Below are positions 17,424 to 25,029 of a DNA stretch of 64,000 bases, one piece after another; the stretch's first letter is position 1, and each line of letters opens with the position of its first letter. Origin of the DNA: Bacteroidaceae bacterium (GTDB lineage: Bacteria; Bacteroidota; Bacteroidia; Bacteroidales; Bacteroidaceae); the NCBI GenBank assembly GCA_017617315.1, contig JAFZWM010000053.1:55426-119425 (forward strand). Direction: 5' to 3'. The position numbers and the translations under genes are program-made. The notes beneath the pieces are model-generated. The model was not told where the DNA came from and made no database searches. It was given only the letters and a program-made list of their open reading frames with translations.

Positions 17424-19661
17424 ATGAAGTTATCTAATTGTATCGAAAGCTTCGAGGGTTACATCTGGAAGCGCGAAATTAACGTGCGGGATTTCATTCA
17501 GCACAATTATACACCGTATTATGGCGACGAGTCGTTTCTGGTCGGTCCTACGGCAAAGACTACGGCCGTGTGGAACAAACTGTCGGAGATGTTCAAGGTA
17601 GAGCGCGAGAAGGGCGTCTACGATGCCGAGCAGAAATATCCGCAGAGCCTTACAACCTACGGCGCCGGATATATCGACAAGGAAAACGAGGTAATCGTCG
17701 GACTACAGACTGATGCTCCGCTAAAGCGCGGAATCTTCCCGAAGGGCGGAATCAGAATGGTGGAGCAGGCGCTCGATTCATACGGCTACAAACTCGATCC
17801 TGAAACTAAGACAATCTACACAAAGTACCGCAAAACTCACAACGAAGGCGTTTTCTCAGCCTACACACGCGACATCCGTGCCGCTCGTCACTCACACATT
17901 ATCACTGGTCTTCCTGATGCTTACGGCCGCGGCCGAATCATTGGCGATTACCGTCGTATTGCTCTTTACGGCGTAGACAATCTGATTGATGAGCGCAAGC
18001 GCTATCTCGACCGTCTCGACATTCAGGAGATGACCGAGGAGTGCATACAGAAGCGCGAGGAGACATCGGAGCAGATTGCTGCCCTGAAGGATTTTGTGAA
18101 GATGTGTGCAAACTACGGTTTCGACGTAACCCGTCCTGCGCAGAATGCTCGCGAGGCTGTTCAGTTCGTTTACTTCGGATATCTTGGCGCGGTTAAGGAT
18201 CAGGACGGCGCAGCAATGTCGCTCGGCCGTGTTTCTACGTTCCTCGACATCTTCATCGAGCGCGATATCAAGGAGGGCAGACTCACCGAGGCTGAGGCTC
18301 AGGAACTTGTAGACCAGCTCATCATCAAGCTTCGTATCGTGCGTTTCCTCCGCACTCCGGAGTACAACGATTTGTTCTCTGGCGACCCTGTATGGGTTAC
18401 TGAATCGCTCGGCGGTGCTGGCGTAGACGGTCGTCCTTTGGTAACAAAGACAAGCTACCGTTTCTTGCACACACTCGAGAACCTCGGCCCAGCACCAGAG
18501 CCAAACTTGACTGTTCTGTGGTTCAATGCCGCTCCTGAAAACTGGAAGAACTATTGCGCAAAGATGTCTATCAAGACATCGGCAATCCAGTATGAGAACG
18601 ATGACCTTATGCGTCCTGACTACGGCGACGACTACGGAATTGCCTGCTGTGTTTCTCCGATGAAGATTGGCAAGCAGATGCAGTTCTTCGGCGCGCGTGC
18701 AAATCTTGCAAAGTGCTTGCTCTACGCAATAAACGGCGGTAGAGATGAGATTTCGGGCGAGCAGGTTGGTCCTGACTTTGAGCCAATCAGAGGCGAGTAT
18801 CTTGAGTACGAAGAACTTATGTCTAAGTTCGAGAACATGATGCGCTGGCTTGCGAAGACTTATGTCAACGCCCTTAAGATTATTCACTACATGCACGATA
18901 AGTACGACTACGAGGCTTATCAGATGTCGCTTATCGACGGCGATGTAGAGCGTACCAGAGCAACTGGAATCGCAGGTCTTTCAATCGTAACAGACTCGCT
19001 CGCAGCCGTTAAGTTCGGCAAGGTTAAGGTTATTCGCGACGAGCGCGGCATTGCCGTAGACTTTGAGCGCGAGGGCGAATATGTTCCTTACGGAAACAAC
19101 GACGAGAATACCGACAAGATTGCTCTCATGGTTACTGAGAAGTTCATGGAATACATGCGTCAGCACGAGACATACCGCAACGCCACTCCAACGCAGAGCA
19201 TCCTTACAATCACGTCAAACGTGGTTTACGGAAAGCGTACTGGTGCAACTCCTGACGGCCGTCCATCGGGCGTTCCTTTCGCTCCGGGTGCAAACCCAAT
19301 GAACGGACGCGACACCAAGGGTGCGGTTGCAGCTCTTGCATCTGTTGCAAAACTTCCGTTCCAGCATGCACACGACGGAATTTCTTACACATTTGCCATC
19401 TCGCCATCAACTCTTGGCAAGGACGATGCAACAAAGGTGGGCAACCTCGTGAATCTGCTCGACGGCTACTTCACTCCAGACGGCGGCCATCACCTCAACG
19501 TGAATGTGTTCGACCGCGAGCTTCTTGTCGATGCAATGGAGCATCCAGAGAAGTATCCGCAGCTTACAATCCGCGTTTCGGGCTATGCCGTAAACTTTGT
19601 TAAGCTTACACGCGAGCAGCAGCTTGATGTACTCAGCCGTACAATCAACAAGAGCTTGTAA
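17424..19661 (+). CDS. pflB: Formate acetyltransferase (pyruvate formate-lyase)
   Basis: 745 residues, full length. The glycyl-radical enzyme converts pyruvate and CoA to acetyl-CoA and formate under anaerobic conditions. The catalytic cysteine pair is Cys408-Cys409 in [14 protein letters not shown], and the radical glycine is Gly720 in RVSGYAVNF, 25 residues from the end. The gene has its own promoter and a strong terminator. The activating enzyme gene pflA lies 1.2 kb downstream, with an unrelated nuclease gene between them. Confidence 0.97.
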   Translation: MKLSNCIESFEGYIWKREINVRDFIQHNYTPYYGDESFLVGPTAKTTAVWNKLSEMFKVEREKGVYDAEQKYPQSLTTYGAGYIDKENEVIVGLQTDAPLKRGIFPKGGIRMVEQALDSYGYKLDPETKTIYTKYRKTHNEGVFSAYTRDIRAARHSHIITGLPDAYGRGRIIGDYRRIALYGVDNLIDERKRYLDRLDIQEMTEECIQKREETSEQIAALKDFVKMCANYGFDVTRPAQNAREAVQFVYFGYLGAVKDQDGAAMSLGRVSTFLDIFIERDIKEGRLTEAEAQELVDQLIIKLRIVRFLRTPEYNDLFSGDPVWVTESLGGAGVDGRPLVTKTSYRFLHTLENLGPAPEPNLTVLWFNAAPENWKNYCAKMSIKTSAIQYENDDLMRPDYGDDYGIACCVSPMKIGKQMQFFGARANLAKCLLYAINGGRDEISGEQVGPDFEPIRGEYLEYEELMSKFENMMRWLAKTYVNALKIIHYMHDKYDYEAYQMSLIDGDVERTRATGIAGLSIVTDSLAAVKFGKVKVIRDERGIAVDFEREGEYVPYGNNDENTDKIALMVTEKFMEYMRQHETYRNATPTQSILTITSNVVYGKRTGATPDGRPSGVPFAPGANPMNGRDTKGAVAALASVAKLPFQHAHDGISYTFAISPSTLGKDDATKVGNLVNLLDGYFTPDGGHHLNVNVFDRELLVDAMEHPEKYPQLTIRVSGYAVNFVKLTREQQLDVLSRTINKSL

Positions 19662-19672
19662 TAAGAAAAATT

Positions 19673-19723
19673 ATACAGATTCTTGCATGTATTTTATAAG
19701 AATGCAGGAATCTGTATTTTTTT
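19673..19723 (+). terminator. pflB terminator
   Basis: ATACAGATTC and GAATCTGTAT pair, with TGCAT/ATGCA continuing the helix, then seven T. It cuts pflB from the genes that follow, so pflA needs another promoter; TATCTTCG at 19728-19735 is a weak candidate. Confidence 0.85.
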
Positions 19724-19803
19724 ATTGTATCTTCGCAAGGTTAAAACGTGGTTATTAACGAGAACTCGTTTTTTTATATAATTTGATGCTATAACCAAAT
19801 AAT

Positions 19804-20841
19804 ATGAACACAGAGAAAAATACCACCATTTCTTCTGCCTCGACCATCGTCGATGATATAAAAACAATCATCAACAACGGTCGCGCTGCGGCATATTCCG
19901 CTGTGAATTCTGTTATGATTTCCACTTATTGGAATATCGGCCGGCGAATTGTGGAAGAGGAACAGCATGGCAACCAACGTGCGGAGTATGGGAAAGAACT
20001 TATAAAAATGCTCGCGAAAGAATTGACTTACGAGTATGGAAGCGGATACAGCGAAAGATACTTGGCGTATTTTCGCAAATTTTATATCACAGTTCCTGAT
20101 TTGAAGATTTTGCAAACATGTTTGCAAAATCTAAAATGGTCGCATATCTTGATGGCTTTGCGCGTTGATGACGAAACAGCAAGACGGTGGTATCTCGAAA
20201 CAGCTTCTCGCGAAATGTGGACAGTAAGGACATTGGACAGGAACATCAGCACACAATACTACGAACGGTATTTTCAGCAACCTGCACTACCTTCACAATC
20301 CGATGAACAGGGCATTAGTGCCAACGAACTGATAAAAAGTCCCATTGTCGCCGAATTTTTGGGATTGAAACAAGACGTGCATTATTCTGAATCCGACCTC
20401 GAATCGGCAATCATTGAACATATCCAAGAATTTATAATGGAAATTGGGCGTGGATTCGCTTTTGTGAAACGTCAGCAGTTGATTCGCACCGATGCACAGG
20501 ATTATTTCATCGACTTGGTGTTCTACAACGTTGTGTTGAAATGCTATGTGCTTGTTGATCTTAAAGTTGGCAAGATTACCCATCAAGACGTGGGGCAGAT
20601 GGATATGTATGTCCGTATGTACGACGAATTGAAACGCACCGAGGGCGACAATCCAACAATCGGCATCGTGCTTTGCTCCGAAACAGACGCCGACATTGCC
20701 CGCTATTCCATTCTGAAAGGCAACGAACAAATATTCGCAACAAAATACAAATTATATTTGCCGACAGAAGAACAGCTGCGCAACGAAATCGAGAAACAGA
20801 AGGAAATTTTTATGCTTCAACATAAAACCAACAACGAATAA
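19804..20841 (+). CDS. YhcG-type (DUF1016) PD-(D/E)XK nuclease
   Basis: 345 residues. The N-terminal half (about 10-165) is the DUF1016 helical/winged-helix part with YWNIGRRIVEEEQ and YGSGYSERYLAYFRKFY. The C-terminal half is a PD-(D/E)XK nuclease fold: DYFIDLVFYN supplies the first acid and YVLVDLKVGK the D-x-K pair, followed by the family's HQDVGQMDMYVRMYDELKR. All predicted catalytic residues are present. The cellular role of the family is not settled; many copies neighbour restriction systems. It stops two bases before pflA, so pflA is probably translationally coupled to it. Base composition looks lower in GC than pflB and pflA, suggesting acquisition. Confidence 0.88.
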   Translation: MNTEKNTTISSASTIVDDIKTIINNGRAAAYSAVNSVMISTYWNIGRRIVEEEQHGNQRAEYGKELIKMLAKELTYEYGSGYSERYLAYFRKFYITVPDLKILQTCLQNLKWSHILMALRVDDETARRWYLETASREMWTVRTLDRNISTQYYERYFQQPALPSQSDEQGISANELIKSPIVAEFLGLKQDVHYSESDLESAIIEHIQEFIMEIGRGFAFVKRQQLIRTDAQDYFIDLVFYNVVLKCYVLVDLKVGKITHQDVGQMDMYVRMYDELKRTEGDNPTIGIVLCSETDADIARYSILKGNEQIFATKYKLYLPTEEQLRNEIEKQKEIFMLQHKTNNE

Positions 20842-20843
20842 TT

Positions 20844-21575
20844 ATGCTTGGCAGAATACATAGTCTTGAGAGTTTCGGCACGGTCGACGGACCGGGCATC
20901 CGTTTCCTTGTCTTTCTTCAGGGATGTCCGATGCGATGCCTCTTTTGTCATAACCCCGATACGTGGGACATCAACGCGCCTGTGCAGTATGAGATGACAC
21001 CCCAGCAGCTTCTCGACGAAGTAATGAAGTACAAGAACTTTATCCGTACGGGCGGAGTAACGGCAACAGGCGGCGAGCCTCTGATGCAGGCTGATTTCGT
21101 TGCTGAGTTCTTCGAACTCTGTAAGCAGAATGGCTTGCACACGGCGCTCGATACATCGGGCGTGGTGTTCTCGGACAAGGCGAAGCGCGTGCTTCAGCAT
21201 ACCGACCTCGTTCTGCTCGACATAAAGACCGTTGACGACACCCTTCATCCGCGCCTTACAGGATGCGAGCGCGCCAACAACGACCGCTTCATGCACTATC
21301 TTCAGGAAATTGGAAAGCCGGTGTGGATTCGCCACGTCGTAACGCCCACGATAAACGATGATGACGAGCATCTGCAAGCCGTGGCCGACTATCTGGCGCA
21401 GTTTTCAGTCATCGAACAAGTCGAGATTCTGCCGTATCACACGATGGGAAAATACAAGTATGAGAATCTTGGAATAGACTACAAACTCAAGAATCTCGAC
21501 GATCTCGACGGCGAAAGAGCCAAGCAGGCAGCCGAGATCTTCCGTCGCACCCTGACCTGCAAGGTGATTGTTTAG
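20844..21575 (+). CDS. pflA: Pyruvate formate-lyase activating enzyme
   Basis: 243 residues. A radical-SAM enzyme that abstracts hydrogen from the PflB glycine. The 4Fe-4S motif C-x3-C-x2-C is CPMRCLFC near residue 29, followed by HNPDTWD; GGVTATGGEPLMQ is the SAM-binding GGE motif. Length and the GVDGPGIR-like start SFGTVDGPGIRF are standard. Its partner pflB is upstream, but the terminator after pflB and the intervening nuclease gene mean that expression may now depend on the nuclease gene's promoter. Confidence 0.96.
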   Translation: MLGRIHSLESFGTVDGPGIRFLVFLQGCPMRCLFCHNPDTWDINAPVQYEMTPQQLLDEVMKYKNFIRTGGVTATGGEPLMQADFVAEFFELCKQNGLHTALDTSGVVFSDKAKRVLQHTDLVLLDIKTVDDTLHPRLTGCERANNDRFMHYLQEIGKPVWIRHVVTPTINDDDEHLQAVADYLAQFSVIEQVEILPYHTMGKYKYENLGIDYKLKNLDDLDGERAKQAAEIFRRTLTCKVIV

Positions 21576-21668
21576 CTCCGTTTGCGCAAAAAAATGCTTA
21601 ACTAATTGTTTCTATGAATAATAAGTGCGAAAAATTTAGCGCTTTTTAACAAAAATTAATACTTGTTT

Positions 21669-21700
21669 CTTGTTATTGTAGAAATATATATGTACATTTG
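21669..21700 (+). promoter_or_regulatory. Promoter of the 61-residue protein gene
   Basis: CTTG at 21669-21672 (one mismatch to TTTG) and TACATTTG at 21693-21700 are 20 bp apart. An AT-rich leader of about 80 bases leads to the ATG at 21790. Confidence 0.7.
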
Positions 21701-21789
21701 CAACAGATAAAAAAGAGAAGAACTTTTTAGAATTATATAAACCGAGAAATTTAAAAGAAAACTTTTTTTAATTTAAATGTTTTTGCGCT

Positions 21790-21975
21790 ATGAACAATCG
21801 TAATTATTTCGCTGTTTGGAACACAGCCGACATTAATGGAAACATTGTAGTGTTTGACGAGTTGAGGAGCGGAGACAACCTCAGTTCTGTTGAAATGGAT
21901 TGTGGTGTTGGCAGTCAGGTAATTGATCAGGAGGAGGATATCCGTCCGGAAAAGTTTCAGGAGTTGTATTACTAA
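21790..21975 (+). CDS. Small hypothetical protein (61 residues)
   Basis: Not recognised. The product is acidic and soluble, with a beta-like first half (FAVWNTADINGNIVVF) and an acidic tail (DQEEDIRPEKFQELYY), no signal and no membrane span. It is a self-contained transcription unit: consensus promoter before it, strong terminator after it. This supports a real gene despite its size. It lies between pflA and two minus-strand small genes. Confidence 0.55.
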   Translation: MNNRNYFAVWNTADINGNIVVFDELRSGDNLSSVEMDCGVGSQVIDQEEDIRPEKFQELYY

Positions 21976-22013
21976 CATTGCAATATTATTTTATCTGTTT
22001 TATTGTATAGGGT

Positions 22014-22062
22014 AAAAAGAGGGGCATCTTTTAATATAGTGAAAGATGCCCCCCTTTTTTTT
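22014..22062. terminator. Strong terminator between convergent small genes
   Basis: AGGGGCATCTTT pairs with AAAGATGCCCCCCT, followed by nine T on the plus strand and preceded by an A-rich run that serves the minus strand. Confidence 0.9.
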
Positions 22063-22064
22063 TG

Positions 22065-22316
22065 TTATAATCCAAGCATTTTTTCCATTGTGCCTACGGC
22101 CTTTGCCATGTCTTCGCTAAACCGTGTGTGGTCGAGCAGGAAGTTCGGCGTGCCGTCCGAAATTTCGGCATACAGTTCCTTGTCCATATCCTCGATGTAC
22201 GACGAGATGGCATATTCAATGTCGTCCTTCTGCCAGTCGAGGTTTGAGTACTGATAAACCCTCAGCTTCTGGTGAAAGAAACTGTATGCCGTTTCTATGT
22301 TGTGCCGCGTAATCAT
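22065..22316 (-). CDS. Conserved hypothetical protein, 83 residues
   Basis: A small soluble helical protein. MITRHNIETAYSFFHQKLRV and the motif WQKDDIEYAISSYIEDM resemble an uncharacterised Bacteroidales family that I know only as hypothetical. No signal, metal-binding or enzymatic motif is visible. Its ATG at 22316 directly follows the stop codon of the DUF4250 gene, so the two are coupled. Confidence 0.65.
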   Translation of the reverse strand: MITRHNIETAYSFFHQKLRVYQYSNLDWQKDDIEYAISSYIEDMDKELYAEISDGTPNFLLDHTRFSEDMAKAVGTMEKMLGL

Positions 22317-22517
22317 CTAAGCCTCGATGCCCACAGGACGCATTTGCTTTTGCGATTCGTTGTATTCATATCCGTTCTCGAACAGATATTTCTTCAGCTC
22401 GTCTATTTCGCGGTCGAAGTAGCAACAGAGCGATTCGAGTGAGTCGAACTCATCGTCGCGCAGAAGCATGTTGATGCTTGAAACCAGCATGGCTGGGTCG
22501 TTTGGTAAATATTCCAT
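22317..22517 (-). CDS. DUF4250 domain protein
   Basis: 66 residues covering essentially the whole DUF4250 domain: LPNDPAMLVSSINMLLRDD, then SLESLCCYFDREIDELKKYL and a C-terminal GYEYNESQKQMRP. The pattern of a short helix-turn-helix-like core is typical for the family, whose function is unknown. It is the upstream member of a two-gene unit and diverges from the DnaJ-type gene. Confidence 0.8.
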   Translation of the reverse strand: MEYLPNDPAMLVSSINMLLRDDEFDSLESLCCYFDREIDELKKYLFENGYEYNESQKQMRPVGIEA

Positions 22518-22690
22518 AATATGTGTTTGAAAATTTCGGTTGCAAAGTTATGAAGATTCGGCGAGATAACCGAATTAATCGGTTTATTTCTGTACTAAAC
22601 CGAATGATGCGCAAATTTTACGCCTTAAACGCTTGCAAATAACAATTATTTTTTTGTATATTCGCAGCAAACGTAAAAAGATTTTGGACT

Positions 22691-23500
22691 ATGGCGAAAG
22701 GTAAGTGGATTGGTTTATTGGCAGGAAGTTTTCTTGGCGGACCGGTAGGTGCATTGGCAGGGTTTGTTTTGGGTTATTTGTTCGACGATGAGTCGTCGGC
22801 AGGAGAGAGTAGTGCTTTTGGCGGAAGAACAGGCGGAGACGGCGGAAAACGGTCGGCGTTTGGCGGCGAGGAGCGCCCCCAGCAGTCCGAGGAACGCAAC
22901 GGCTTCCTCTTTTCTCTCATGATTCTCGCAGCCCACGTTATAGCGGCCGATGGCAAGATAATGCACAGCGAGATGGAATACGTGCGAGGATTCCTCAAGC
23001 ACACGTTTGGCGAGGACGCGAGCAGAGAGGGCGACGAGATTCTGAAAAAACTCTTCGAACAGAAAAGACAGATTGGCGATTACAACTGGCAGAACCAGAC
23101 AACGCAGTGCTGCATGCAGATGGCAGGCGTCATGACCGTTGAGCAGCGCACCCAGCTTATGGCTTTCCTCGTTGAGATTAGCAAGGCCGACGGCAAGGTG
23201 ACAGACGACGAGATAGATGCTCTCCGCATGATTGCCGTGAGCATGAATCTGAATATAAACATCGTGAGCCAGCTGCTTAATCTTGGCGGCTCCTCGCTCG
23301 ACGAGGCTTACAAGGTGCTCGGCGTTTCGCCCGATGCTTCAGACGACGAGGTGCGCAGGGCATACAAGAAGATGGTGCTCCAGCATCACCCCGACAGAGT
23401 GGCTACCTTGGGCGACGACATCAAGGCGGCAGCCGAGAAGAAGTTCAAGGAGATTGCTGAGGCAAAAGACCGCATTTACGCTGCCCGAGGCATGAAATAA
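22691..23500 (+). CDS. TerB/DnaJ-domain membrane-associated protein (DjlA-like)
   Basis: 269 residues. A glycine-rich hydrophobic N-terminus (GLLAGSFLGGPVGALAGFVLGYLF) anchors it to the membrane, a Gly/Ser linker follows, then a TerB-like helical domain (about 70-190, LMILAAHVIAADGKIMHSE and EISKADGKVTDDE) and a C-terminal J domain (about 203-269) with the HPD tripeptide in LQHHPDRV. This is the DjlA order of domains; such proteins recruit DnaK at the membrane. It is divergent from the DUF4250 gene; TATATTCG at about 22656 is a possible -7 box. Confidence 0.88.
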   Translation: MAKGKWIGLLAGSFLGGPVGALAGFVLGYLFDDESSAGESSAFGGRTGGDGGKRSAFGGEERPQQSEERNGFLFSLMILAAHVIAADGKIMHSEMEYVRGFLKHTFGEDASREGDEILKKLFEQKRQIGDYNWQNQTTQCCMQMAGVMTVEQRTQLMAFLVEISKADGKVTDDEIDALRMIAVSMNLNINIVSQLLNLGGSSLDEAYKVLGVSPDASDDEVRRAYKKMVLQHHPDRVATLGDDIKAAAEKKFKEIAEAKDRIYAARGMK

Positions 23501-23541
23501 CTGCGAATTTTTAATTTTTCTGCAAAAAAATCCGGAAAAAG

Positions 23542-23572
23542 TTTGGAGATTCAGATAAAAGCAGTATCTTTG
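23542..23572 (+). promoter_or_regulatory. Consensus promoter of tRNA-Lys
   Basis: TTTG at 23542-23545 and TATCTTTG at 23565-23572 are separated by exactly 19 bp, a textbook Bacteroidetes promoter. The tRNA begins 51 bases after the -7 box. Confidence 0.9.
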
Positions 23573-23622
23573 CACCGCAATTCAGCAGTAAGGTTGTTGA
23601 AACTGAATGTTGAAAATATGAT

Positions 23623-23695
23623 GCGTTCTTAGCTCAGTTGGTAGAGCAACTGACTCTTAATCAGTGGGTCCAGGGTTCGATCCCCTGAGAGCGTA
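23623..23695 (+). tRNA. tRNA-Lys (anticodon CTT)
   Basis: 73 nt fold into a cloverleaf. The acceptor GCGTTCT pairs with AGAGCGT using wobbles, the D arm is GCTC/GAGC, the anticodon stem ACTGA/TCAGT encloses CTCTTAA with anticodon CTT at 23656-23658, and the T arm is CAGGG/CCCTG with loop TTCGATC. The discriminator is A and the CCA end is not encoded. Confidence 0.95.
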
Positions 23696-23696
23696 C

Positions 23697-23731
23697 AAAA
23701 AGGCTATCGGATTTATCCGCTGGCCTTTTTT
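23697..23731 (+). terminator. Terminator after tRNA-Lys
   Basis: AAAAAGGC pairs with GGCCTTTTT, with CGGA/TCCG inside, followed by T-rich sequence. Confidence 0.75.
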
Positions 23732-23754
23732 CTTTTTCTGTAATTAGGGTAAAA

Positions 23755-24528
23755 ATGATTCATTCTATTTTCTTTGACATCGACGGCACGTTGGTTTCGT
23801 TCAAGACGCACACCATTCCCGAAAGCACTCTGGCTGCCATCAGGCGCGCCCGAAAGAAGGGCATCAGGATTTTTATAGCCACGGGCAGACCTCAGTATTT
23901 CATCAACAATCTCGACGGACTCGAGTACGACGGCATCGTGATGGTGAACGGCGCGGTTTGCAAGGACTCCGAGGGCAATGTGCTTTATAGCGACTATGTC
24001 AGTCAGAATGATTTGCAGAGCTTGGTTGAATATCACAAGTCGAACCCTTTCCCCATAACGTTTGCCACATCCGAGGGGCTTTTTGCCACCACTTTCAGCA
24101 AGGAGACCGACGAGGTCTTTACTCTTCTCAACGTAAGTGTAAAGGAGGTGAGGCCGATAGAGCATGTCCTCGGCAAGAATGTTGAGCAGATTATCGCCTT
24201 CTTTCCCGAAGAGCGTCAGCAGGAGATAATGTCGGAGGCGCTTCCGGGCTGCGACACAATGCGCTGGCATCCGTTCTTTACCGATATCATAGCGCGCAAC
24301 AACAGCAAGAGCCACGGCATACAGATGATGCTCGACCATTACGGTCTGCCGCTCGAAGGCACGGTAGCCTTTGGCGACGGCGGAAACGACATAAACATGC
24401 TGCGCTATGTGCCAATGGGAATAGCCATGGGCAATGCCACCGACGAGGTGAAGTCTGCCGCCAATTATGTAACCGACACGGTAGACAACGACGGCGTAGA
24501 AAAGGCCTTCAGATATTTGGGTATTTAA
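23755..24528 (+). CDS. Cof-type HAD-IIB phosphatase
   Basis: 257 residues. HAD motif I is FFDIDGTLVSF, motif II FIATGRPQ, and motif IV GDGGNDINML with the catalytic metal-binding aspartates; a type IIB cap lies in the middle (about 85-185). Enzymes of this group remove phosphate from sugar phosphates, FMN or pyridoxal phosphate, often broadly. The gene stands alone after tRNA-Lys and ends before a strong terminator. Confidence 0.88.
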   Translation: MIHSIFFDIDGTLVSFKTHTIPESTLAAIRRARKKGIRIFIATGRPQYFINNLDGLEYDGIVMVNGAVCKDSEGNVLYSDYVSQNDLQSLVEYHKSNPFPITFATSEGLFATTFSKETDEVFTLLNVSVKEVRPIEHVLGKNVEQIIAFFPEERQQEIMSEALPGCDTMRWHPFFTDIIARNNSKSHGIQMMLDHYGLPLEGTVAFGDGGNDINMLRYVPMGIAMGNATDEVKSAANYVTDTVDNDGVEKAFRYLGI

Positions 24529-24560
24529 ACGGCGTTATAATGGTGTTTAAACGAATATTG

Positions 24561-24607
24561 AAAAAGTCCGCAATGCAGTTATAAATGCATTGCGGACTTT
24601 TTTTGTA
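24561..24607 (+). terminator. Terminator after the Cof-type phosphatase
   Basis: A long perfect stem, AAAGTCCGCAATGCA with TGCATTGCGGACTTT, around GTTATAAA, followed by T7. Confidence 0.92.
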
Positions 24608-24824
24608 AATGGACTTGTATTTTATTTACAATCAGATTGTTATGCTTTGTGGTTGAAAACTTTCGAGCCGTTTTGGTACATAAATGGAAAACATTTACTA
24701 TCTTTACACAAAATTTAAAATTTGTAAAAAATGACAAAAAGCAGCGGACAACCGCCTGCGAAATAGAGAATTAACATAATAAAGAATATTTTAGCGTTTG
24801 CCGCTATTCTGAAATCATTCCAAA

Positions 24825-25022
24825 GCTTGGCCGCAAAGGAATCAATCACAGAAGAAAAGTTGCGAACGTCTGCGTGTAATAGCGTGGACGTTCCTTGTCT
24901 GTGATTGAGGGTCAGGCCAAGCACCCGGAATGTGGATGAGGAATTGTTCACGTTCCTTTTTTCGGGTGCTTAATGCCAGACCAATAGTGTTTTTAGATTG
25001 AAAGGCAACGCAGTCTAAAAAC
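24825..25022 (+). promoter_or_regulatory. Highly structured leader before the restriction-modification operon
   Basis: Five inverted repeats are visible. P1: GCTTGGCC (24825-24832) with GGCCAAGC (24915-24922). P2, nested: CAATCACAGA (24843-24852) with TCTGTGATTG (24898-24907). P3, nested: GAACGTC (24864-24870) with GACGTTC (24887-24893). P4: AAGCACCCG (24919-24927) with CGGGTGCTT (24963-24971), extended inward by GGAATGTG with CACGTTCC. P5: GTTTTTAGATTG (24989-25000) with CAGTCTAAAAAC (25011-25022), eight bases before the methylase ATG. P1 and P4 share the bases AAGC at 24919-24922 and cannot form together. Possible transcription start from a TATCTTTA at 24699-24706. It may be a cis-acting RNA, a separate small RNA or a mobile-element relic; no family was recognised. 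The region 24608-24824 holds no gene. Confidence 0.55.
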
Positions 25023-25029
25023 AAAAACA

